From positions 62,001 to 126,000 of the forward strand of contig NZ_KB900000.1 in the NCBI RefSeq assembly GCF_000378505.1: DNA of 64,000 nucleotides. The letters are read 5' to 3'. Position numbers and translations under genes: made by a program. Positions 1 to 8,688 of this stretch are shown in pieces. The notes below the pieces were generated by a model that did not search any database, was not told the DNA's origin, and was given only the letters and a program-made list of their open reading frames with translations. Source of the stretch: Modicisalibacter luteus DSM 23508 (GTDB taxonomy: Bacteria; Pseudomonadota; Gammaproteobacteria; Pseudomonadales; Halomonadaceae). How positions within the stretch are numbered: the first letter of the stretch is position 1; each line of letters opens with the position of its first letter.

Positions 1-415
1 AAGGTTAAACAGCGGGTGGTTTCATTTTTTTTCATTGATTAATATAAGCTAACAAGTGTGCATCCGTAATGATCTATTGAGGAGCGCTGATTTATATAAG
101 TTTTATCTGTAAATCGCTGAACTTAAAATATTTTGTGTGAATGACTTGTCATTTGAGCGTGGGAAGAGGGAGGCATGTGTTAACACGGGTGTCTGAGATA
201 AGCGCAGTTTCAGTGAACAGGCTTCAACTGGATTCATTCAAGTTCTTGAGCATGTTGCGGCACGCACATAACAACTGTTGTTCATAGGCATTGCCGCATC
301 ATGGGCAGGCACGGCCTACGGTGAGGCCGCTAGGCCGAAATAATTATTGTTAAATCCGGCCATGCCCCTCACGCACATATCCGGTGATACCAGAAGTCCA
401 GAACCAATTGGGAGA
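1..415. other. AT-rich intergenic region, no gene seen
   Basis: No credible coding frame is visible. The first ~250 bases are clearly richer in A and T than the rest of the window. A weak stem-loop can be drawn from TGCGGCA (256-262) and TGCCGCA (292-298), with a small inner repeat AACAA/TTGTT. A second short inverted repeat around 314-335 (GGCCT...AGGCC) lies downstream of the minus-strand clsB-like gene and could help end its transcript, but it has no T-run. The region may hold the promoter of a gene left of the window. Confidence 0.5.
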
Positions 416-1537
416 CTAGCGCAGCAAGGTCATCCAGGCATTGGCCGTGCCCAGCAGGTGTTCTCGACAGGCTTTCCAGCGTGGGCGCTGTGCCCAAGCC
501 TGTGGGTCGATTTCCTGGCTCTGAGCAAGGTTGTCTTCGAACAGACGACGCATGTCGTGTGCGAAGCGGCTGCTGATCACCTCCTGATTAGCCTCAAGAT
601 TCCAGCGCAGGCTCCAGTGGTCGAAATTACAGGAACCGATCGTGCTCCAGTCGTCGACCAGACAGAACTTGGCATGGGTAAAGGTCGGCTGGTACTCGTA
701 GATGCGCACGCCAGCCCGCATCAAGCGGCGATAATAGTGCTGTCCTGTGTAGCGTACGCTGGGGTGATCGTGCCGGGGGCCGGCAACCAGCAGACGCACA
801 TCGATACCTCGCCGGGCCGCAGCCATCATGCGACGGCGCAGGCTTAACGTAGGCAGGAAGTAAGGCGTGCATATCCAGACACATTCACGAGCCGTGGCAA
901 TCCGCCGTTGCAACGAGAAGCGGATTTCCTGGTAACGGCGTCCTCGGCCATGCGCGACGCGGCCGATCATGCCAGCGCCGGAGGCTTCCTGATCGTGGAC
1001 GTTGCTCTGTGTTCGGACAGGTGAGGAGCGGACACGTTGGCGCTGGTTTGCAGATGACCAGGCCTGGGAGAAGAGCGCAGCCCAGTCCTCGACGACGGGT
1101 CCCTCGATCTTGGTAACAACATCGTACCAATTGAAGAGAAACTCGTCCGTGATGCAGTAGCCACCGGTGAACGCCATGCAGTGATCAATGACAAGCATCT
1201 TGCGATGATCGCGGGTCAGGCTCCTCGACAAGCGGCCGGGAGTGATGGGGTTGAACAGGCATATTGTCGCGCCGGCCTCTGTCAATCGATCACGGTCGCG
1301 CTGCTTGAATCCCTTGGCGCCATAGGTATCGAGCAGCAAATAGACGTGTACCCCTCGTCGGGAGGCCCTTGCCAGGGCGTCGATGAACAGATCGGCGTGA
1401 TGTCCCGATTCCATCAGATACTGCTCGAAGAGAACCGAGTGTCTGGCGCCCTCGATGGCGTCAAGCATGGCCGGCACATAGCGCTTCGCCGCCGGCAGGA
1501 GTTCGAACTGGTTGCCCTGCGTCCATTCATCATGCAT
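416..1537 (-). CDS. clsB: Phospholipase D-family cardiolipin synthase (ClsB-like)
   Basis: This is a 373-residue phospholipase D superfamily protein. Two HKD motifs are visible: H111-x-K113-x4-D118, and H288-x-K290-x4-D295 followed by the usual GSxNFD stretch. Paired HKD motifs form one active site that transfers a phosphatidyl group. In ClsB-type enzymes this makes cardiolipin from phosphatidylglycerol and a second phospholipid at the inner membrane. There is no N-terminal membrane hairpin, which fits ClsB/ClsC rather than ClsA; the length is a little below E. coli ClsB. It lies downstream of the unrecognised gene at 1658-2533 on the same strand and may be co-transcribed with it. A different phospholipase D activity cannot be excluded. 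Confidence 0.8.
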   Translation of the reverse strand: MHDEWTQGNQFELLPAAKRYVPAMLDAIEGARHSVLFEQYLMESGHHADLFIDALARASRRGVHVYLLLDTYGAKGFKQRDRDRLTEAGATICLFNPITPGRLSRSLTRDHRKMLVIDHCMAFTGGYCITDEFLFNWYDVVTKIEGPVVEDWAALFSQAWSSANQRQRVRSSPVRTQSNVHDQEASGAGMIGRVAHGRGRRYQEIRFSLQRRIATARECVWICTPYFLPTLSLRRRMMAAARRGIDVRLLVAGPRHDHPSVRYTGQHYYRRLMRAGVRIYEYQPTFTHAKFCLVDDWSTIGSCNFDHWSLRWNLEANQEVISSRFAHDMRRLFEDNLAQSQEIDPQAWAQRPRWKACREHLLGTANAWMTLLR

Positions 1538-1657
1538 TGCTGGTCTGGCCCTCCCTGGCCTCGTACCGATGTGTCCGGCCTTCCATGGCCATGTCGAGCG
1601 ACCACCCTAGCCGGGCAGGGCGAGATTCGCCAGGGTGTTATTACGAGGCGGATATGG

Positions 1658-2533
1658 CTATTGGGTTCCAGTGTCCAAAGGAATATGCGCTTCGAAAACC
1701 TGCCTCCAGAGTTCCCGGCTACACCAGTGGGAAGCCGGGTCGTACTGGGTACGCAGACGTACGACGACCGAGCGTGTCACCTTGGCGCCGTGTTCGTCCC
1801 TTATCGCGGCCAGCGCCTGCTGAAGTCCTGTACCGGTTTCCGCTGTGAGTGCCTGGCCCTGGAACTGGCTCCAGACATGCCGGCACAGGCCGTTGATACG
1901 GTTTTCCTGCATCTTGTAGGCGGCTTGGCTGCTACTGCGGCGGGCGTCGGTAGGCTGGTGCTTGGGGGAGGGTGAGGCGTAAGCTGCCTTTTCCTGTGCC
2001 GCCTGATCCACGATGGCCCGGGCGCGTGCCGAGTGCTTGAACAGCAAGGCCGACATCGGCATGGCTCCGATGACTCGCTCGCACGTCTCGGCTGCATCGC
2101 ACCACCAGTCGTACAGGCAGGGATCGCTGGCCAGTTTTTCCACGATGCGCTTGTGGTCGATCTGGAGTTGCTTGGCCACATATTCAGTCATCAGCAAGGG
2201 GATACCCAGCTGATCGCGAATGGTACGCAGGCGGAAGTTGGCGGGATTGCCATCCTCGCTGGTCCGGCCTTCGGCGAGTGCATCGAGGAAATCGCCGACA
2301 TGGCGGTAATCGCCGGGACGATGCGGTTGCCCGGTGCTGACCCCCTTGTAGTCACAAGGGCTGCCGTCTGTCGACCAGCCGAGAGCTTGTGGAACGACAC
2401 GGCAAGTGCGGAAGAAAGTCTGGCAGATGTGCTGGGCCAGGTAGTCGATCAGGTCATCGGACAGGCCGAAAGATGGGCCGCCGATGGCTTGGCGTAGCTG
2501 GATTGCGGTGACGCTGTCAGGTTTGAGCGACAT
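1658..2533 (-). CDS. Hypothetical protein, family not recognised
   Basis: The protein is 291 residues from the chosen ATG, which has GGAGGG about 11 bases upstream; an in-frame ATG at 2575 has no ribosome-binding site. I do not recognise a family. It looks soluble, with no signal peptide or membrane segment. The middle has a Cys/Trp-rich patch (DPCLYDWWCDAAETC), and residues roughly 180-210 are a polar, probably disordered linker (PSPKHQPTDARRSSS). The C-terminal part is predicted helical. Codon use resembles the neighbours, so the frame is probably real. It precedes the clsB-like gene on the same strand. No function is proposed. Confidence 0.6.
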   Translation of the reverse strand: MSLKPDSVTAIQLRQAIGGPSFGLSDDLIDYLAQHICQTFFRTCRVVPQALGWSTDGSPCDYKGVSTGQPHRPGDYRHVGDFLDALAEGRTSEDGNPANFRLRTIRDQLGIPLLMTEYVAKQLQIDHKRIVEKLASDPCLYDWWCDAAETCERVIGAMPMSALLFKHSARARAIVDQAAQEKAAYASPSPKHQPTDARRSSSQAAYKMQENRINGLCRHVWSQFQGQALTAETGTGLQQALAAIRDEHGAKVTRSVVVRLRTQYDPASHWCSRELWRQVFEAHIPLDTGTQ

Positions 2534-2722
2534 GACTGCGATGCCCTCCGTGGCAAACGAAACATGCTGATACATAGCGTAACATAGTTCACCTTGGCCG
2601 GTATGGCACGCCTGGAAGACTTTGGTCGCAATAAGTGAAAGAAATCAGGGGAAGCGGCATTGGGTTCCCGGCGCACTTGGCGGTTGTTATTATGTATGGA
2701 TGAACAGTATTCGTAACCGCTG

Positions 2723-4366
2723 ATGATAGCAAATTCGCTCGACGATCCTCTTTACTACTTGAAGAACTTCAAGACGGTACTGAGCTGGGTCAACGATCGT
2801 TATCGTGACCTGCTCAATACCGAAGAACGGGAGTTCATTGAGGTCTTTCCCGCTTTGCCCGAGACGGCGCAAGCGCTATTGGTGCGCATGATCATGCGCA
2901 AGGGCACCCTGTTTCGGGCAAGCAAGCTGAGCTATACCGAGATCGGCGACGAACATGAGGCCGTCAGCCCCTTGCTGGCTACTGGTTGGGTGGATGCTGA
3001 CGCCGTCCTCACCTTCGAGGAGCTCTGTAGCCTGTTGACCAAGGCGGAAATCGTCGCGAACTTTCGCCACCATCAACCCTGTGCGGCTCTGCGCAAGCCC
3101 GAGCTGGTAGAGCAACTTCAACCGGTGGTAGGGGAGCCTCGTTGCTTCTTGCAGTGGTGCCCAGGCAGCAAGGATCGGGTATATGCACTGCGCCTCAGGG
3201 CATTGTGCGATCGCTTGCGCCTGATGTTCTTTGGCAATCTGCGCCAGGGGTGGTCCGAATTCGTACTCGCCGACCTGGGTATCTACCGTTACGAGCAAGT
3301 GGCGTTCAGTCCTGAGTCACGCGCCTTTCGCTGCCGCGACGATATCGAGGCCTATCTTCATCTCGATGCCTGTCGTGAGCGATTCGAGGCCGACGAGCCC
3401 CTGACCGATATCCTGGCCACGCTGCCTGGAGCGTACGACAATGCCTGGCTGGAATCGCGCCGCGCCAAGCTGCTGTTCCGATTGGGCCAGACATGTGAGC
3501 GGCAGGGTGAGCTTGAACAGGCACGGCAGCTATATGCCGACTGCACCCACCCTGGCGCACGGGTGCGGCACTTGCGGGTACTGGAACGTAGCGAGCGGTT
3601 CGAGGAGGCCTTGGCCTTGGCGCGTGAGGCCGAACGTTTCCCTGAGAGCGCTGCCGAAGCGCAGCATCTCGAGCGCCTGATGCCCAGGCTTCATCGTAAA
3701 CTGGGGCTGCCTCCTCCGACCCGCCGGGCACCGACTGAGGTCGAGCGCATCGACCTGGTGTTGGATCGCCTTGTCTGCCGTGCGCCGGTGGAACTCGCGG
3801 CTCGTGATACCCTGCATGATGAACAGGCGCCCGTGCACTATGTCGAAAACACGCTGATTACGGCGCTATTTGGGCTGCTGTGCTGGGAGGCGATCTTCGC
3901 GCCGTTGCCCGGGGCCTTTTTTCATCCTTTCCATAGTGGGCCTAAGGATCTGTTGCACCCCGATTTTCCGACGCGACGCCAAGCTCTGTTCGATGCCTGC
4001 TTCGCGCAACTGAACTCGGCGGAGTATCGCGACACGATTCTCGCCAATTACCATGCCAAGCACGGAATCGTGTCCCCCTTCGTGTACTGGGAGGCGCTCG
4101 ACATGACACTGATCGAGCGGGCACTGGCCTGTTTGCCGCCCGAGCATTTACGGCTGTGGTTCGAGCGCCTGCTCGAGGATATCGCCGCCAACCGTGCCGG
4201 AATGCCCGACCTGATCCAGTTCTGGCCAAAGGAAAGGCGCTACCGAATGATCGAAGTGAAGGGGCCCGGTGATCGGCTGCAGGATAACCAGCGTCGCTGG
4301 CTGGATTTTTGTGTCCGGCACGGCATGCCGGTGGCTGTCTGCTACGTGCAATGGCAGGACGCATGA
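2723..4366 (+). CDS. FAN1-like VRR-NUC domain nuclease
   Basis: This 547-residue protein has the layout of bacterial FAN1 nucleases: an N-terminal helical/HTH region (about 1-110), a middle TPR-like helical region (about 230-330, with repeated Ala/Glu/Leu helices) and a C-terminal VRR-NUC domain. The nuclease motif is visible as GMPD (D496) followed by IEVKG (E511, K513) and a downstream DNQ. FAN1 enzymes are structure-selective 5' flap nucleases and exonucleases that act on interstrand crosslinks. The stop codon overlaps the start of the helicase gene (ATGA), so the two proteins are translationally coupled and probably work in one repair process. Confidence 0.85.
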   Translation: MIANSLDDPLYYLKNFKTVLSWVNDRYRDLLNTEEREFIEVFPALPETAQALLVRMIMRKGTLFRASKLSYTEIGDEHEAVSPLLATGWVDADAVLTFEELCSLLTKAEIVANFRHHQPCAALRKPELVEQLQPVVGEPRCFLQWCPGSKDRVYALRLRALCDRLRLMFFGNLRQGWSEFVLADLGIYRYEQVAFSPESRAFRCRDDIEAYLHLDACRERFEADEPLTDILATLPGAYDNAWLESRRAKLLFRLGQTCERQGELEQARQLYADCTHPGARVRHLRVLERSERFEEALALAREAERFPESAAEAQHLERLMPRLHRKLGLPPPTRRAPTEVERIDLVLDRLVCRAPVELAARDTLHDEQAPVHYVENTLITALFGLLCWEAIFAPLPGAFFHPFHSGPKDLLHPDFPTRRQALFDACFAQLNSAEYRDTILANYHAKHGIVSPFVYWEALDMTLIERALACLPPEHLRLWFERLLEDIAANRAGMPDLIQFWPKERRYRMIEVKGPGDRLQDNQRRWLDFCVRHGMPVAVCYVQWQDA

Positions 4367-6711
4367 CGGAATCGATATGCCAGGCAGGGGGAGCCGACGC
4401 TACGCCCTCCTATAGCGTGGCGGTGCGCACGTTGTGCGAATTCACCGCCAAGGCGGGCGATCTTGATCTGCGTTTCACGCCGTCGCCTTCCGCCCTGGAG
4501 GGCATGGCCGGGCATGCTGTGGTGGCGTCACGGCGTGGCGCGGGCTACGAGCGGGAAGTCGCCCTGAATGGAGAGTACAGCCAGTTGCATGTACGGGGCC
4601 GGGCCGACGGCTACGATCCCGAGCGCAACCAGCTAGAAGAGGTCAAGACCTTTCGCGGCGATCTCGAACGCATGCCGGCCAACCATCGCGCGCTACACTG
4701 GGCCCAGGTCAAGGTCTACGGTGCCCTGTTGTGCGGGGAACGCGACCTACCTGACGTGCGCCTGGCGCTGGTCTACTTCGATATCGTTAGCCAGCGTGAG
4801 CATGTACTCAGTGAAGTGCATAGTGCCGCGTCGCTGCATGCGTTCTTCATCGAGCAGTGCCAGCGCTTTCTGGCCTGGGCCGGCCAGGAACGTGACCATC
4901 GATTGGCACGGGACCGGGCACTTGGCGAGTTGCGCTTTCCGTACTCGGATTTTCGCAGCGGCCAGCGGGCGCTGGCCGAGACGGTCTACAAGGCCGCCAG
5001 CACCGGCCGCTGCCTGATGGCCCAGGCGCCCACTGGAATCGGCAAGACCTTGGGTACTCTGTTTCCGCTGCTCAAGGCCATGCCAGGCCAGCATCTTGAT
5101 CGCGTGTTCTTTCTGGCCGCCAAAACGCCAGGCCGGCAGTTGGCCTTACAGGCGTTGACGACTCTGACGGCGCCTCAACCTGATCGGGAAGCCTTGCTTC
5201 TTCGCGTCCTGGAGCTCACCGCTCGCACCAAGGCCTGCGAGCACCCAGACAAGGCCTGCCATGGCGAATCCTGCCCACTGGCCAGCGGCTTCTATGACCG
5301 CTTGCCCAAGGCTCGCCAAGCCGCTGTCGAGCGTGGCTTTCTCGACCAGGCGGCACTACGCGACGTGGCGCTGACCCATGATATCTGCCCGTACTATCTC
5401 GGGCAGGAGCTGGCTCGCTGGAGTGATGTCGTCGTCGGTGACTACCACTATTACTTCGACTTCCACGCCATGCTATACGCGCTGACTGTCGCCAATCAGT
5501 GGCGGGTCTGCGTGCTGGTGGACGAGGCGCACAATCTCGTCGAGCGGGCACGGGGGATGTATACGGCGCAGCTAGACCAGACGGCAGTCAGGGCGCTAAG
5601 CCGGGACGCTCCATCGGCACTGGGCAAGGCGCTGACCCGGGTCGACCGCCAGTGGCGGGCTCTCAATGCTGAGCTGCCGACTCAAGGCCCCCCCGGAGCC
5701 AAGCCACAGGATGACGGCTACCGGGTGCTGGCGGAGCTACCTGCCAAACTATTTACGGCGCTGCAGCAGGCCGTCGCCGCGATCACGGATTATCTTGCCG
5801 AGCAGCCCGATGGGCTCGACGCTGCGCTGCAGACATTCTATTTCGAAGCGATGCAGCTCTGTCGAATCGCTGACACGTTCGATAGTCATTCATTGTGCGA
5901 TCTTACCCTGCGCCCCGGACGGCGCGGCAGTCACGTGTCGACGCTGTGTCTGCGCAACGTCGTACCGGCCGGGTTTCTGGGGCCTCGCTTCGAGGCCAGC
6001 CACACAAGCGTGCTGTTTTCGGCCACGCTGAGTCCCGAGCTTTATTATCGCGACCTGTTGGGTCTCCCTGAACAAACCGCCTGGCTGGAAACGCCCTCGC
6101 CATTCTCCGCTGAGCAAGTGACGCTACGGATCGTCGACCGAGTGTCGACGCGCTATTCACACCGTGCGGCCTCGCTTGATCCGATCGTTGAGATCGTCGC
6201 GGGGCAGTACGCGGCCCTTCCCGGCAATTATTTGGTTTTTCTCAGCAGCTTCGAGTATCTGGAACAGGTTGCAGAGCGTTTTCAGGCCCAGCACCCCGAG
6301 ATCCCTTGCTGGCAGCAGGCACGGCGAATGGATGAGGCGGCGCGGCAGGGCTTTCTCGAGCGTTTTACCGAGCAAGGGCAGGGAATCGGTTTCGCCGTGC
6401 TTGGCGGCGCGTTCGGTGAAGGTATCGATCTTCCTGGCAACCGGCTGATTGGTGCCTTTATCGCCACTTTGGGATTGCCGCAGCTCAATCCCGTCAACGA
6501 GCAATTCCGCCAACGCCTGGCCACTCAGTTCGGGGCCGGTTATGAATACGCCTATCTTTATCCGGGCGTACAGAAGGTAATCCAGGCTGCGGGGCGGGTG
6601 ATACGTACTGAGCGTGATCGAGGTGTGATCACGCTGATCGACGATCGCTTCGCGCAGCCGCGCATCCGTCGCCTGCTGCCCAGCTGGTGGACACACCATA
6701 AGTCGCCTTGA
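4363..6711 (+). CDS. XPD/DinG-type ATP-dependent DNA helicase with N-terminal nuclease-like domain
   Basis: The protein is 782 residues from the ATG that overlaps the FAN1-like stop codon; in-frame starts at 4309 and 4351 lie inside the upstream gene. Superfamily 2 motifs are clear: Walker A APTGIGKT (K228), DEAH box at 387-390, and a motif VI QAAGRVIR near the C-terminus. Several cysteines between Walker A and DEAH (KACEH, KACHG, SCPLA, DICPYY) match the Fe-S cluster of XPD/DinG helicases, which move 5' to 3'. The first ~150 residues contain GRADGYD followed by EEVK (E93, K95), resembling a PD-(D/E)XK nuclease core. It is probably a repair helicase that prepares substrates for the FAN1-like partner. 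Confidence 0.85.
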   Translation: MTESICQAGGADATPSYSVAVRTLCEFTAKAGDLDLRFTPSPSALEGMAGHAVVASRRGAGYEREVALNGEYSQLHVRGRADGYDPERNQLEEVKTFRGDLERMPANHRALHWAQVKVYGALLCGERDLPDVRLALVYFDIVSQREHVLSEVHSAASLHAFFIEQCQRFLAWAGQERDHRLARDRALGELRFPYSDFRSGQRALAETVYKAASTGRCLMAQAPTGIGKTLGTLFPLLKAMPGQHLDRVFFLAAKTPGRQLALQALTTLTAPQPDREALLLRVLELTARTKACEHPDKACHGESCPLASGFYDRLPKARQAAVERGFLDQAALRDVALTHDICPYYLGQELARWSDVVVGDYHYYFDFHAMLYALTVANQWRVCVLVDEAHNLVERARGMYTAQLDQTAVRALSRDAPSALGKALTRVDRQWRALNAELPTQGPPGAKPQDDGYRVLAELPAKLFTALQQAVAAITDYLAEQPDGLDAALQTFYFEAMQLCRIADTFDSHSLCDLTLRPGRRGSHVSTLCLRNVVPAGFLGPRFEASHTSVLFSATLSPELYYRDLLGLPEQTAWLETPSPFSAEQVTLRIVDRVSTRYSHRAASLDPIVEIVAGQYAALPGNYLVFLSSFEYLEQVAERFQAQHPEIPCWQQARRMDEAARQGFLERFTEQGQGIGFAVLGGAFGEGIDLPGNRLIGAFIATLGLPQLNPVNEQFRQRLATQFGAGYEYAYLYPGVQKVIQAAGRVIRTERDRGVITLIDDRFAQPRIRRLLPSWWTHHKSP

Positions 6712-6784
6712 CCGGGCAGCGTAGGCTCACGATAGTGAAGGACACGCTTGGCGCGTTTCACACCTAGCCGATGGACATAAGGAT

Positions 6785-7537
6785 ATGGCCACGTCGCTGA
6801 GGCATCGCCTGCTCGAAGGCGAGCTCATGGATGATCCCGATATCGATATTCAAGCACACCGTGCAGCGCTGCGGGGGCTGCGCCGGATCAATGTCGCGAG
6901 CCGCACGGCAGCGGCGTTGTGGCCCACGATCCGCCGTATTGCCCGGGAGCGCCGCGGCGAACCGCTATCCCTTCTGGATGTCGCTACTGGCGGTGGTGAT
7001 GTTGCCGTGGCGCTGGCCCGCCGCGCGCAGCGCGATGGCATCGCGCTGCGTGTCGAGGCCTGCGATATCAGTTCCACTGCACTGCGAGTCGCCGAAGAGC
7101 AGGCCAGGCGTGGCGGTGTCGAGGTACGCTTTTTTGGTCAGGATATCCTCACTGAGCCGCTGCCAGCCTCTTACGACATTATCGTTTCTACGCTGTTTCT
7201 CCATCACTTGAGCGAAGCGCAGATCGTCGAGCTGCTCGAGGCGTGGTCCTGCCAGACCCGCCACCTGATCATCAGCGACCTGCTGCGCAGCCGCACCGGC
7301 TACAGTCTGGCTTATCTGGGCACGCGCTTGCTGTCGCTTTCTCCCATCGTGCATGTCGACGGCCTGAAGTCGGTGCGTGCCGCCCTGACCCTGCCTGAGG
7401 CCGAAGCCTTGGCGCATCGGGCCGGCCTGACCGGTGCAAGATTTACGCGTCACTGGCCGAGCCGCTTTCTGATGACCTGGTCGCGTGACACGACCTCGGC
7501 CGACAATCATCCGCACGAGGCCCACTCATGCATCTGA
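6785..7537 (+). CDS. Class I SAM-dependent methyltransferase of the type III PKS cluster
   Basis: This 250-residue protein has a Rossmann-fold methyltransferase core. The SAM-binding glycine motif is LLDVATGGGD (about residues 60-70), followed by an acidic loop (ACDIS) and a VSTLFLHHL segment typical of UbiE/small-molecule methyltransferases. AAGG lies just before the ATG. Its end overlaps the start of the flavoprotein gene by 10 bases, and that gene overlaps the polyketide synthase, so the three form one operon. By analogy with the Streptomyces srsABC and Bacillus bpsAB loci, it probably methylates the polyketide product. The exact acceptor is unknown. Confidence 0.8.
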   Translation: MATSLRHRLLEGELMDDPDIDIQAHRAALRGLRRINVASRTAAALWPTIRRIARERRGEPLSLLDVATGGGDVAVALARRAQRDGIALRVEACDISSTALRVAEEQARRGGVEVRFFGQDILTEPLPASYDIIVSTLFLHHLSEAQIVELLEAWSCQTRHLIISDLLRSRTGYSLAYLGTRLLSLSPIVHVDGLKSVRAALTLPEAEALAHRAGLTGARFTRHWPSRFLMTWSRDTTSADNHPHEAHSCI

Positions 7538-8688
7538 ATACGCTGCCCCGCGACTGGGATGTCGTCATCGCCGGCGCCGGGGTGGCGGGCGCGGTCATCG
7601 CCTATCGGCTGGCATGTCGTGGGTTGCGCGTACTGCTGGCGGAGAAGGCCGCCTGGCCACGCAACAAGGCATGCGGTGGCTGCCTCAATGCGGCTACCCT
7701 GCGCGCGCTGGACCATGCAGGTCTTGGTGAGGTTCGCCAGTTGGGCCGACCCTATGCGCAACTGGCGCTGGCCAGTGGCCAGCGTAGAGCCACCTTGCCG
7801 CTACCGGAGGGCCGCGCCCTCAGTCGGCGGCGACTTGACGACTGGCTAGTGCGGCAGGCCATGCAGGCGGGTGTCGTGTTTCTCGATTCGACCCAGGTCG
7901 TGTTACGCCCGGCCGATACCCAGTCTGGTTGCCGCCGCGTCCTGCTGCGCCAACGGCAGGTGCAGTGCACGGTAAGCGCCCGCTTGGTCATCGGTGGCGA
8001 TGGACTAGGTAGCCGATTACTGCGTGAGGACGCGCCCGACGAGCTTCACGTGGCCGACGGCTCGCGCATCGGCGTCGGTACCACGCTGGATGAAGCGCCG
8101 GCGTTCTATACCTCGGGGCGTATCCACATGGCCTGCGCCGCGCCTGGCTATGTCGGCCTTGTGCGTGTCGAATCCAACCGGCTCAACATCGGTGCAGCGC
8201 TCGACCCTGATTGGATCAAGCGTTGCGGGGGGCCGGTCGAGGCGGTGAAAGGCGTGCTGCGCCAGGTTGGCTTTCCGAGTTGGGGCGCACTGGATGAGGC
8301 CGACTGGCATGGTACGCCGCAACTGACTCGCCGGCGCACCCGTCTGGGCAGCGAGCGGGTTCTAATTCTGGGGGATGCTGCCGGCTATGTGGAACCATTT
8401 ACCGGTGAGGGCATGGGCTGGGCGGTGGCGGGGGCAGCAGCCCTTGAGCCTCTGGCGCTGGAGGCGGTGTTCGCGTGGCGGCCGGCGCTGGTCGAGCGCT
8501 GGACGGCACGCCATGCGCGAGTGATCCGAGCACGTCAACGCGGCTGCCAGGGCGTGGCAGCCGCGTTGCGTCGGCCTCGCCTGCTGCAGGCGACACTGCC
8601 GTGGTTAGATGCCGTGCCGGCGAGTGTCGCGCCATTGACGGCCTGGCTCAATCGAGATTACCCATGCAATCGTCGGGAGGCGCAATGA
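7528..8688 (+). CDS. FAD-dependent oxidoreductase of the type III PKS cluster
   Basis: This 386-residue flavoprotein belongs to the geranylgeranyl reductase / aromatic hydroxylase group. The N-terminal dinucleotide fold shows VVIAGAGVAGA and a basic/acidic strand end (LLAEK). GGDGLGSRLLR and the FAD motif ILGDAAGYVEPFTGEGM are in their expected middle and C-terminal places. It overlaps both flanking genes. In the srs pathway of Streptomyces the matching flavoprotein hydroxylates an alkylresorcinol to a hydroquinone; a similar oxidation, or reduction of an isoprenoid-like chain, is inferred here. The substrate cannot be read from sequence. Confidence 0.8.
   Translation: MHLNTLPRDWDVVIAGAGVAGAVIAYRLACRGLRVLLAEKAAWPRNKACGGCLNAATLRALDHAGLGEVRQLGRPYAQLALASGQRRATLPLPEGRALSRRRLDDWLVRQAMQAGVVFLDSTQVVLRPADTQSGCRRVLLRQRQVQCTVSARLVIGGDGLGSRLLREDAPDELHVADGSRIGVGTTLDEAPAFYTSGRIHMACAAPGYVGLVRVESNRLNIGAALDPDWIKRCGGPVEAVKGVLRQVGFPSWGALDEADWHGTPQLTRRRTRLGSERVLILGDAAGYVEPFTGEGMGWAVAGAAALEPLALEAVFAWRPALVERWTARHARVIRARQRGCQGVAAALRRPRLLQATLPWLDAVPASVAPLTAWLNRDYPCNRREAQ

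Noticed and set aside
347-847. Plus-strand open frame over the clsB-like gene
   Set aside because: It lies antisense to a well-supported gene and has no recognised domain; it is a shadow frame typical of high-GC DNA.
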